A stretch of 64,000 nt of DNA from Cannabis sativa. Lineage: Eukaryota; Streptophyta; Magnoliopsida; Rosales; Cannabaceae. The DNA lies in NCBI RefSeq assembly GCF_029168945.1, contig NC_083601.1, forward strand, positions 38,367,660-38,431,659, in the 5' to 3' direction. Shown here one piece after another: positions 53,888 through 63,215 of this stretch. The position numbers and the translations under genes are program-made. The notes beneath the pieces are model-generated. The model was not told the origin of the DNA, ran no database searches, and worked only from the letters and a program-made list of their open reading frames with translations. The stretch's first letter is position 1; each line of letters begins with the position of its first letter.

Positions 53888-54520
53888 CTATATGTTAGTT
53901 AATGACTGCAATGGAGCCCTCTCAAAAACCAGAGGAAGAACAGAACCATCTAAAGCCAGAAACCTCGTTCCATTCTTGACCACAGCCCCAACAAAACCAC
54001 AATCGATCCTACACCGAGAACAGAACTCATTAGGGCACCAATTGATGATGTAGTTCCCATTTTGTTTCTCAATTCGAAAGTAGTTAGTTCCTGTTCCCGA
54101 GCTTCCAGTCCCAATAAGTCTCCTTCCCACCTCCACATCTCTCTCTACTTCCAACTCCCACCTGGTCGACACAATACAGATGGTGTTTGCAGAGAAGGTG
54201 ATCTTCAAATCCCTCATCTCCCTAATCACTTCCTCGCCTTCCGCGAACGGTTCAAAGGTTACCGGTAACCCTTCGCTGCTCGAATCGTTTTCCTGGCCGA
54301 CGTACAGCTTGCACCACTCGCTCCCTTCGACCAGCGTAAACCTGCCGCCGTTGTCCGTGATGGCCGGCTTGATGTAGTAATCAACCCCGCGCCGAAGAGG
54401 ATTTCCGGTGGTGTCCAGAACTGGATTGTTCGTGGGTTCGTGAGCTGTGGCTACTATGGCCATAATTACAAGCCACGCCAAGCTAATGAGAGTGCTTCCT
54501 GCTATGATCGTTGACTTCAT
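53888..54520 (-). CDS. Kunitz-type (miraculin-like) protease inhibitor, copy 2
   Basis: A single exon of 210 residues, clearly the closest relative of copy 1. The signal peptide spans about 1-26 (cleavage near ATA-HE). NPVLDTTGNPLRRGVDYYI gives the Kunitz signature. The six cysteines are at 70, 115, 162, 167, 170 and 174, in the same pattern as copy 1. The reactive-loop region reads PVTFEPFAEGEEVIREM and is more acidic than copy 1, so target protease may differ. An NGT sequon lies near the C-terminal strand (KNGTRFLALDG). It sits 3' of the truncated LINE; both flanks are AT-rich. Family assignment is secure; the inhibited enzyme is not known. Confidence 0.93.
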   Translation of the reverse strand: MKSTIIAGSTLISLAWLVIMAIVATAHEPTNNPVLDTTGNPLRRGVDYYIKPAITDNGGRFTLVEGSEWCKLYVGQENDSSSEGLPVTFEPFAEGEEVIREMRDLKITFSANTICIVSTRWELEVERDVEVGRRLIGTGSSGTGTNYFRIEKQNGNYIINWCPNEFCSRCRIDCGFVGAVVKNGTRFLALDGSVLPLVFERAPLQSLTNI

Positions 54521-54600
54521 TTTGAATATGAACCTAATGTTTTTGAGTATAGAGAAATTGATAGTGGATTAATTTATGGTTTGTTTCTACGATTATATCT

Positions 54601-54613
54601 GTATTTATATATA
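54601..54613 (-). promoter_or_regulatory. TATA box of Kunitz copy 2
   Basis: TATATATAAATAC on the minus strand, about 80-90 bases upstream of the start codon. Confidence 0.55.
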
Positions 54614-54918
54614 ATAATTGGACACGTATACGTAGATCATATTCATCGATGTAGACATGCAATTAATAAAGAAAATTAAGTCTGTCAATTCTCATCCATT
54701 TATTTGAAACGTATTGAACTAATTACTTTACGCAATGGATTTCTTATAAAGAAAATAAATAAGTTGTCTACTTATAAATTACACACATGCATATATAATT
54801 ATGTGGTAATTAAGTTTGGACCAATCTTAAATAACGATAAAATTAATTGTTACATGTGTTGTAAGTTTGTGTATAAATTATGGTGCAGGATCATTACTCG
54901 ATCATTACTCAGATATAA

Positions 54919-54938
54919 TAGGCGGCGCCATGAAATTG
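54919..54938 (-). promoter_or_regulatory. Shared upstream motif, Kunitz copy 2
   Basis: Plus strand reads TAGGCGGCGCCATGAAATTG, differing from the copy 1 version at one position in the core, although it sits 399 rather than 187 bases upstream. The flanks are otherwise little alike, which makes the match stand out. Confidence 0.45.
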
Positions 54939-54964
54939 TGTGGATATATGTACATGACGTTTAG

Positions 54965-56530
54965 TAAACGTTGGTGTGGCATTGATTGTTAGATTTGTCA
55001 AATCAGCCTTTTATCCGTTCACCTAATTCCAAAGAAAAAAAAATTGAAATATCTTACAAATGGACCACCCCATTATTTGAAACTAACTTTGAGTAATGAT
55101 ATTTGTCCGATAGTTTTGCATCAAGGCCGCCTCATTTTTACTTTATTTTTTAAAATGCATGATTAAACTTTTACTTTTCTTTATTTTAAAACAGCTTTAA
55201 TATCATACCATGCATTATTTTCATTAAAATAAATCACTAAAATTTTATTTTTTTTCTAATTTTATTATATTTTATTTATTTCAAATATGTAATATGAATA
55301 TATACACATATCATCCATACAAAAATAATTATTAAAACTCAAAATAACTTTTAAAGCACCTATAACATGTTTTTAAAACTTCTTTATATAATTTAAAAAA
55401 AAAACTGTTGTGAGTGCTCTAAATATATAAATATATATTGTGTGTGTGATTTTGGAGGTCAGAAAAAGTGTATACTAACTTAATATTAAGTATAATGCAC
55501 AATAAACTTAGTTTTATTTTAGCTGATTTTATTTTTATTATTATTATTTGATAAAGAAGATCATTTTTTTATGAAAAAATATTTAATTTAATATTTATTT
55601 AAAAAACACATTAATATTTAAAATTTATTGTTAGTTATAATTTGAATTTAAATGTAATATTTTTAATTTTATAATACTTTCCATTTAATTTTTTAGAAAT
55701 ATTATTCACTTTTCTTTTTTTAAAAAAAAAAAATAATAAAAAGATATAATTTTAGTAATTCCAAAAAATAAGAGTGTTACATGGTAATTTTTAAAAAACA
55801 TAAATATTTTTTTTATTTTATTATTTATAAAAAAGAAAATAATATAATAGAGAAATATTTTTGTAATAGGTACAATGAATACAAAAAATAATAATAGAAA
55901 CATATTATTTAATTTAATTTAAGAGAACATATCATAAAAAAATAAAAATATAAATATAATGATTATTGGTTTTCACATATTGTTATTGAGAGTACATTAT
56001 TTAACATTTATTTCGGCGGCAAGACTTTATGGTTGTTTCATTGGAATGACTTGCCTGTGATCATTTGTTTTTATTTGAATTGTTTTTTTTTTTATATATA
56101 TATATATATTTCCTATAAGAAAAAAAATAAATATATAGTGCATAATATATTTATATTTTTTTGACATAAAATGTTTATATTTTATATGTATACTATAAAG
56201 TATGAACTATTTAAAATTTTATAAATTTACAAAAAAAAAAAAATTACATTACAAAAACTCTAAATGCTGTGAGTTTTAGAACAACCATTTTTAGAGTATG
56301 TAATATAAAATTATCCTGATTTACATATAATTCTTATAAATATATATAACTAAGGATAATAATATATATATAGCTAATAATCATAACGAGATATTGAACA
56401 AGAGCTATATATATAATATATAGCTAGCTTTAGTTTTATTTTCACTATATGAATAATAATAATAAAAAAAACAATAAACACAACCAATTTTATTATCTAT
56501 AATAATCAAAGATAATAATGATGATGATGA
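54965..56530. other. Intergenic between Kunitz copies 2 and 3
   Basis: Very AT-rich with long A/T runs and (AT)n near 56094-56110. Chance frames only. No transposon end could be defined. Confidence 0.5.
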
Positions 56531-57169
56531 TTAAGCAGCTCTCTCGAAAACAACAGGGAACGCAGAAGTTGAATTCAAAGCCAATAACCTGTTCCCATTT
56601 TCAACGACAACTTCAACAAACCCACAATCAACCCTACAATAGGGGCACACTTCAGCAGGACACCACCTCAATCCATACGAACCATTCTTCATCACTACTT
56701 CAGGTCCTAAATAAACCTGGAAATAATGCAAAACGGTGCCGTTACCACCCGTTTCGATGAATCGGGGTTGGCTACCGCTACTACTAGTCTCCATCGTAGA
56801 CACCTTCCAGTTCGTCGTAGTATTCGGACACTTGGACGTGCCTTCCTTTGCGAAAGCAACCTCGAAGCTCATCGACTCCATCACCACGTTTTCAGCCTTC
56901 AAGAAAGGCGAAAATGTCACTGGGATTCCTCTAGATTTCATGTCATTTTCTTGTCCAGCGTACCATGGACAGGAGTTGTTGCGGTCGATAAGCGTGAGCC
57001 CGCCGCCGTTGTTGGTGATGGCTGGCTTGATGTAGTACTCCACGCCACGGAGGAGTGGCTGCCCTCTGGTGTCGAGGATGGGAGTTTGAGCCGTGGCTGA
57101 TGTGGCTGTAAGGAGTAGCCATATTAGGCTTGTTGTCAAAACACTACTTAGCACTAGCTTGATCATCAT
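56531..57169 (-). CDS. Kunitz-type (miraculin-like) protease inhibitor, copy 3
   Basis: A single exon of 212 residues, the most diverged of the three. The signal peptide covers about 1-27. TPILDTRGQPLLRGVEYYIKPA carries the family signature. Cysteines are at 67, 114, 170, 175, 178 and 182, again six. The loop reads PVTFSPFLKAENVVMES. Unlike copies 1 and 2, the second cysteine follows KEGTSK rather than a hydrophobic strand (TSKCPNTTTNW). Three possible N-glycosylation sequons are visible (NTT, NGT, NGS). Differences in the loop and the extra glycosylation suggest a divergent target or location. Part of the three-gene array; there is no intron and no break. Confidence 0.92.
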   Translation of the reverse strand: MMIKLVLSSVLTTSLIWLLLTATSATAQTPILDTRGQPLLRGVEYYIKPAITNNGGGLTLIDRNNSCPWYAGQENDMKSRGIPVTFSPFLKAENVVMESMSFEVAFAKEGTSKCPNTTTNWKVSTMETSSSGSQPRFIETGGNGTVLHYFQVYLGPEVVMKNGSYGLRWCPAEVCPYCRVDCGFVEVVVENGNRLLALNSTSAFPVVFERAA

Positions 57170-57224
57170 TTTGAGAATTATTGTGTTTTTTGTAGTTTAA
57201 AATTTGGGGTTAATGGGTTAAATT

Positions 57225-57237
57225 GGTATATATATAC
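57225..57237 (-). promoter_or_regulatory. TATA box of Kunitz copy 3
   Basis: GTATATATATACC on the minus strand, about 55-70 bases upstream of the start codon. Confidence 0.55.
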
Positions 57238-57315
57238 ATTTGTAAATGTATGTCGATGTGGAGAAAGAATATAAATAATTACGGTAATGATGAATATATA
57301 GATTTCTAGTCTTAT

Positions 57316-57331
57316 GTTAGGCGCCGTGAAT
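57316..57331 (-). promoter_or_regulatory. Partial shared upstream motif, Kunitz copy 3
   Basis: Plus strand reads GTTAGGCGCCGTGAATG, a shortened form of the TAGGCGGyGCCATGAAAT motif of copies 1 and 2, at 147 bases upstream. One GC repeat unit is missing, so the match is weaker. Confidence 0.35.
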
Positions 57332-57337
57332 GATGAG

Positions 57338-57710
57338 GTTTCGTATTATAGTGTAATGTTTGAAAATTTAGTATATGCATTAGGCTATCTCTGCTGTACA
57401 TTGGAACGAACAATCCCTTTTTGAAAAAATTTTAAGGTGTTAAAAAAAAGTCAATGAAAGAAATTTTTTGTTGAAACATCAAAAGATAATGATGAATAAT
57501 TTGGATGTGAAATGCCAACACGGTAGTTCTTGTTGAATTTGGGAATTCGTACACTGGCGTCACACTTCATTTTGTTACCTTTGAAATGGTAATTGTCAAT
57601 TGTGTATAATGTATGGTCAAAATGATGGCTAAGTTTCACGCCCACCGTTTTAACTTTGAATGTAGTGTCACCTTTGATAAGGTATTAAAATAAAAAACTG
57701 TAAAATGATA
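57338..57710. other. Intergenic between Kunitz copy 3 and tRNA
   Basis: No gene supported; one 64-codon minus-strand frame without features. Confidence 0.5.
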
Positions 57711-57782
57711 GGGGCATTCCGAGAATTGAACTCGGGACCTCTCGCACCCTAAGCGAGAATCATACCACTAGACCAAATGCCC
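57711..57782 (-). tRNA. tRNA-Pro (anticodon AGG)
   Basis: The 72-nt minus-strand sequence folds as a cloverleaf. The acceptor stem is GGGCATT with AATGCCC, plus a 3' C discriminator. The D arm contains GGTCTAGTGGTATGA (A box). The anticodon arm is CTCGC-TTAGGGT-GCGAG, giving AGG. The T arm is CCGAG-TTCAATT-CTCGG (B box GGTCCCGAGTTCAATTC is present across its start). No intron. A TTTT pol III stop follows on the minus strand at about 57702-57706. It looks functional. Confidence 0.95.
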
Positions 57783-58543
57783 AACCATATGCTTTGTCTA
57801 TTGTCTTTTTAATTTTGTCCAATGTTTTTATAACGTGGTGTGTAGGAAATTAGGAAAAACTATTATTCTGCTTATTATAATAAAATTAATATTAGTCACA
57901 TATAAATTTTGAACGTTGAATATTATTAACACTTTTCATGTTGGCAATTGTTTTCTTTTGAAAAATTTCCAACATACATCATTTATTATTATATTTGTCA
58001 TATCTAATCTTCAATACACAAAAAGTCTAAACTCTATTTTCAAATGATCATTCTTCCCTGTTTTCCCTTTCTATTTATATGAATGTGTGTTGGCTAGTGT
58101 TACTAGCTTCTAGAATCAAGAAATGTTCTTTACAATAATTAAATTCTCTAATATATCGTCTTCTTTCATTTAGTTTAAAAAATTTACACTTAAATACATT
58201 TAAATCTCTATTTTTATTTAATTCATATTGAATAGTAAGTAGTGCAAAAAAAGTCCGATGAGAACCAACATAGTAACAAAAGAAATTATAAACAATCTCA
58301 CTGTACATTAATTGTGATTAACAAAAAAAATTTAAATTAAATAGTCCAGAGTAATATATATATATATAAATATATATATATAAATAAATAAAAACTTTTC
58401 CAAATCAAACATCATTTACTGAAAACATAATATGCATGTATAGACATTATATATAACATAGTGCAGTTGAGTTTGGAAATACAAAGGCTTCATCCTAATA
58501 GTCAAAGTTACTTCTAAAACTGAATCCTAAAACTCAAACTAAG
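57783..58543. other. Intergenic, AT-rich
   Basis: An (AT)n-rich patch lies at about 58350-58390. Otherwise only chance frames. Confidence 0.5.
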
Positions 58544-60147
58544 TCACTCCAATAATTGCACAAGTAATGCATGTTTGAACTCATCATCCAAACTAAAGAA
58601 ATAGTCAGTAATAGCTTGATTTTGAACAAGAAGTTTCCCAACTCTTACTCGTTGTGTATTTGTCAATCCATTGATCTTTTTAAGTTCACTAAATAATCTC
58701 ATCCTCCTGTCAGCAGCGTCAGCGTGATGTTGAAAACAATTGGCAAGTCTGGCAATGCTCTCACAAGAAGCCGCATGGATCTTACTCCATTGTTTTACTG
58801 CATCAATCAACAAGCAAACTAATGCATCTTCACTCCTAAATCTCTTCCTATTCATTTTACCTGATATTGATGAGTCTGAACGTGAGCTAGTCTGACTAGC
58901 GCTGGCAACACCATCCAACGCGTCCAATGGATTGGAAGTAATTTCAATGTTATCATTCTCAATATCTTTAGCAATTTCTTCAACCATGTTAGGCAATCCC
59001 TTTGCAGTGGCACCTTCTTCAGTAGCTCCATTCTTTGCAATTGCAAATACAACTATTAACTCATCATAATGAGGAAAGGACTTGTATCTTAAACCTTTGG
59101 CACTTGGATGACTCTGAAAATAGAAAGATAGATAGAAAGACAAAAAAAAATTGAACAACTACATGAGAAGTCAAAGTACTTAAACAAAGAATTCAACAAA
59201 ATAAAATATTATTAACCTTAACCCATTCATCAAACACATTTTTGTCAGACACAATACACTTTTCCTCTGCATTCCATTCAAATCTATTAGCAGAATCCCC
59301 CAACATGTCAGAAATTGCATGACATTGTTTTTTCAATATCTTGATGCGAGAATCAATATGTGGATGTGCTTTAAGTTCACATCGAGGAATCTTCTCATGC
59401 AACAATTTCTCTAATTGCTGTAGGTAGCCATTCTTGAAGGTACTACCATTGTTGGATGAGTAATTTGCGGCAAAACCCCCTTAACTATCAATTTACTTGC
59501 AAAAAACCATCCAACCTCATATTTTGGTGGGAAAACCCTCCAAAGTACTATTCTGTTTACATTTTAAGATGCCGTCTGTCCAGCTCATAATTTTGCCCAC
59601 GTGGCAATGACAAGTCACTAAAAAATTATCCTATGTGGCCATATTTTACAAAATAAAAATAAAACTTTAAGAGTAATTTGCGGCAAAACTCCCCCAACTA
59701 TCAATTTACTTGCAAAAAACCATCTAAAAAACTTTAAGGTTGGATGGTTTTTTGCAAGTAAATTGATAGTTGAGGGAGTTTTGCCGCAAATTACTCTTAA
59801 ATTTTTTGTTTTTATTTTAATTTTTATTTTGTAAAATATGGCCACGTAGGATAATTTTTTATTGACCTGTCATTGCCACGTGGGCAAAATTAAGACTTAA
59901 CGAGGCTGAATAGACGACACCTTAAAATTGTAAACGAAACAGTACTTTGGAGGGTTTTCCCAACAAAATATGAGGTTGGATGGTTTTTTGCAAGTAAATT
60001 GATAGTTGAGGGGGTTTTGCCGCAAATTACTTTCCAATTCCCATTATTGATTAGACACAATAAACACTCTACTAACTTAGAATCCTCAAATGCAGTCCAT
60101 TGATGTTTCTTTCCTCCAATTTTTATAGATTGCTCAGCAGGATCCAT
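58544..60147 (-). pseudogene. Myb/SANT-like DNA-binding protein gene split by a fold-back element
   Basis: The minus strand carries a plant Myb/SANT-like protein (the L10-interacting MYB-like family). It starts at 60147 with MDPAEQ and KKHQWTAFEDSKLVECLL, ending NNGNWK at 60031. A 571-bp fold-back element follows (59460-60030). The domain resumes at 59459-59217 with STFKNGYLQQLEKLL to NVFDEWVK. An intron (59114-59216, GT/AG) leads to the last exon, 59113-58544: SHPSAKGLRYKSFPHYDEL, then a Ser-rich linker and a C-terminal part with RVRVGKLLVQN. The rest of the frame is intact. The family resembles domesticated Harbinger-type Myb proteins. The insertion breaks the SANT domain unless spliced out; GTAATT at the junction could act as a donor, but I see no in-frame acceptor. 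An alternative start at 60156 adds three residues. Confidence 0.8.
59460..60030. mobile_element. Nested fold-back MITE in the Myb-like gene
   Basis: The outer arms, 59460-59665 and about 59803-60030, are long inverted copies of about 205 bases, beginning GTAATTTGCGGCAAAAC and ending with the inverse. Inside sits a second, near-perfect hairpin of the same family (59667-59800), with about 60-base arms and a 13-20-base loop, starting TTAAGAGTAATTTGCGG. The inner copy has inserted near the centre of the outer one. No coding content. A target duplication is not evident at the Myb gene junctions. Confidence 0.8.
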
Positions 60148-60156
60148 TCTGTTCAT

Positions 60157-60827
60157 GTAGATAAACATCTCAAATAATACAAAAAAAAAATGATCAAAAT
60201 ATCCAGAAAAGTAATCTCATAACAAACATGCTACTTAAAACACAGTATGCGACACTATTTTTGTTTTGTTTGTTTCATATGCTACTTAACTTTGATCATA
60301 TATAAATATAATCGTATTTGAAACAGAATACTCGAAAGTTTTAACAGAAATGTCGTAAAAGAAATTGAATACCTGTTGATTCAGTTTCTAGAATTCGTTC
60401 CCATTCTCTGCAAGGTCGAATCAAGCCATAACAATGAGAAATCTCTTACAAATTCTGACAATGGTCATAAGTAACTAGTTAAGGTAGAGGGAAGAGTAGT
60501 GGAGAGTGGATGGAGACGACGAAGAGAATAACTGACAGACCACGATTTTGCATTGCCATTAGATGGTATTTTGGGCCTGGGCCCAATTAAAAGTTTCAGC
60601 CCGGCCCATTCATATTTAACATTTTGTAATTTGCTCTCACTATTTCTGGGGCTGGCAATTTTCTTTTCTCTATGATCTCTTTTGGAAGCGTTCCAGTACG
60701 GTGGTGGGGTTTGGTTTCAAATTCGTAAAAGGTAACGTCGAAACAAAGTACTGATCTTTTATCCTTTCCTTTTTCTTTTGTTTTTTCAGTTGTCTACAAT
60801 ATATTTGGTTATAGTGTTGGTAATATC
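60157..60827. other. 5' region of the Myb-like gene and divergent DNA
   Basis: Probably the promoter of the Myb-like gene on the left. The rest shows no gene; a T-rich leader precedes the copia gag remnant. Confidence 0.45.
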
Positions 60828-61556
60828 ATGATTAAACTTAATAATCCAAATTGGGTGTCTTGGAAAATGAGAATGGAGGATTATCTTTACTGTGAAGATT
60901 TGCACAAAAAACCCATCGAAGGGGATGATGCTAGGCCCAAAGAGATGTCAGATGAAGAATGGTATGTTCTGAATCGAAAGGCGGTTGGAAAGATTAGGCT
61001 GTGTATGGATGAGAGTTTAATTCATCATGTAGCTCTAGAAACAAATGCTAGAACTCTGGCTGAAATTAAATTCTTTGTTCAAGAAGAGAACCGCGGCTAC
61101 TAAGACTTTTTTAGTTAAAATCTTATTCTACATGAAATACAAAAAGGGTATATTGTGCTATGAATGTGGCACTAGATGATGATCTAAAAGCCCATATGCG
61201 TTTGGCTTCTTTGCCAGATGAGCTAATAAAGTCAGTATGTAATTGTGTTCCTAGTGATAATGGTGAGCTTTGTTTGTATTTGGTCAAAAGCAAACTGTTT
61301 GAGGAAGATACTAGGAGGAAAATTGCAGCTTTGGGCTCATCTAGTGTTGGATCAAGTTCAGATAGTAAAGAATAAAACAAGTAGAAGTCCAAGTAGTGGA
61401 ATGAAATTTCAGAGCAGATCACAAGCGAAAGATGAAAGGAAATGCTACCATTGTGGTAAGGAGGGTCACATAAGAAGACAATGCCATGCTTGGCTAAGGG
61501 ATCATAAAGAAAGAGCCTTAGAATTTGAGGAAACTAAGTTCTTATGTCTCTTGTAA
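60828..61556 (+). pseudogene. Decayed Ty1/copia gag fragment
   Basis: The plus strand starts MIKLNNPNWVSWKMRMEDYLYC, a typical copia gag opening, and reads 91 residues to 61103. The frame then shifts near 61075: 'AATKTFLV' continues in another frame, followed by an internal deletion. It resumes as LDDDLKAHMRLASLPDELI (about 61170) and, in a third frame, ends with a zinc knuckle CYHCGKEGHIRRQC (about 61442-61485). No pol, no LTRs seen. It may be a solo captured gag; the first segment is well kept. Confidence 0.75.
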
Positions 61557-62079
61557 TGCCCCATATATGTATGTACTTGCAACAATTTTAGTTCAATTGC
61601 AGTTTGGGCTTGTAACTTGTAATGTTTTTAACACGAACACTAACAATGAATGACTATGAATTTGAGTTAAGCTGCCTGATTTTTTTCTTTTTTATTGATC
61701 ACTTTATTTTGTTTAACAAGTCTAAGTGTATGGCAAAAAAATCAGAGACCAAGGTCCAAGACGCATCAATTATCTTCCAAAATAAAAGCTACACAACCAG
61801 CTATCTTTGGCAGTAGGAGATTATCCACTCGTAATGTTGACTGTTGACCCCCATTTTGTACAAAGATTTCTAAGTTCTAATAACACTACAGTCTACAGCC
61901 AGGTGTTAAATGGTTTTTCCAGCTGAAAATGGACACAGCTTACTATTTGATCAATCAGCCTATTATGTTTAAAGTAAATAAAATAAAGGCTACAACTTTT
62001 TCAGCAACAAAAAACAAAACTTACAACAGCAATCTATATTAAAAATAAAACACTCTAACTAGCAGATCCGATCCATCTT
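61557..62079. other. Intergenic, 3' side of the PHD gene
   Basis: It contains the likely 3' UTR of the PHD-finger gene (minus). No other gene supported. Confidence 0.5.
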
Positions 62080-63215
62080 CTAATCATCTCTTGCTACAAT
62101 CTTGTACTTTCCAGTTTGTTGTTGCTGCAAACAGATAAAAAAATTAAAATAAATAAATAAAAACCCATTTAGTAAAATCTAACATTATATTCATAACATA
62201 ATAAAATAAAAAACCAGACCTTAATCCACAAATCGGTGTGGGGTTTGCAAAAACCGGCAACAATGGCACCCTTCTTCTTCCCTTCTCTGTACTCTAAACA
62301 AAGATCTTCATTCAATCCACAGGTCACATGAAAACTCAAAGGGCATTTGGGCTCAGAGCAGTTGATAGCACATCCATTAGTCTGTTTACAGAGATAACAT
62401 CTCTGCTCCCACCTGCTTTTTGGGACCTTCGAACAATCAATCCCTTCTCGTCCTTCCGGATCATGAAAGAAAACTTCAGGAACGAACAGAGCGCAAACGA
62501 CATGAGCCCACTTGCCGTCGTTCATCGGCTTCATCGCCCCTCCTTTATTTGGACACAAACAGCAAGAAAACGACATGTCGTTTTGAGACCCTTTCGATAC
62601 CGAGCATTGAGAACAGAACCAATCCCCATCCGGAATACCCTTTACGAGAGGATCGCCATAGCAGGAAGCGTGAACCATTAGATCACATCCATCACATAGA
62701 ACAATCGGATCAGAAGGATCCCCATCTGTACTCTGGCAAACAGCGCAGATAATGCCATCGTCATCTTCCAGAAAATATCCATCGATTTCAGCTTCTTTCT
62801 TTACTGTACTTTCAGAGCCTCCATTTTCGTCATCTTCAATCTCCCACGCGATTTCACCTTCTCTGAACAATGGAGCTTTTTTAACATCACGATCTTCTTC
62901 ATATTTCACAACAATGTCCTCCTCCTCGAATGCTGGATTGTACACGGCATTAAGGTCGAAGCTCGAAACCCGTTTCTCGAGGAATATATCAGGCGGAAGT
63001 GCGCAAACCCTTTTCTTCGCCGGCAAGGAATAAGCAGAGTCACCGGCAACGTCGTAAGAATTGGGAAGAAGATGAGGTGGGTCCCGAGTCTCCTTGCGCT
63101 TTTTGGCCGGGAGAGATAAGGGAGCGGCCATAATCAGTTGATCTCGTAGCTTCTGTTGTTGGTGAATGAGTCTGAATCTTTTGTGTGGAGGCAAGCCATG
63201 GAGTTCTGAATCCAT
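62080..63215 (-). CDS. PHD and extended-PHD finger chromatin protein (JADE/BRPF-like)
   Basis: Two exons, 62220-63215 and 62080-62124, are joined at GT/AG and encode 346 residues. Simple read-through past 62220 would add a spurious tail; the short last exon (QQQTGKYKIVARDD) matches the usual end of this plant family. Residues 157-204 form a PHD finger (CAVCQSTDGDPSDPIVLCDGC to WFCSQC). Residues 218-326 form an extended PHD (CCLC, then WAHVVCALFVPEV, CYLC, FHVTCG, GFCKPH). This pair occurs in JADE/BRPF proteins that read histone H3; plants have a short form like Arabidopsis At3g14740. Two basic patches (LPAKKRK at 35-41, LPAKKRV at 64-70) are near-duplicates and may be nuclear signals. Its histone specificity cannot be read here. 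Confidence 0.92.

Noticed and set aside
53888..57169. Kunitz genes considered as broken copies
   Set aside because: All three have intact frames, signal peptides and six cysteines; nothing supports pseudogene status.
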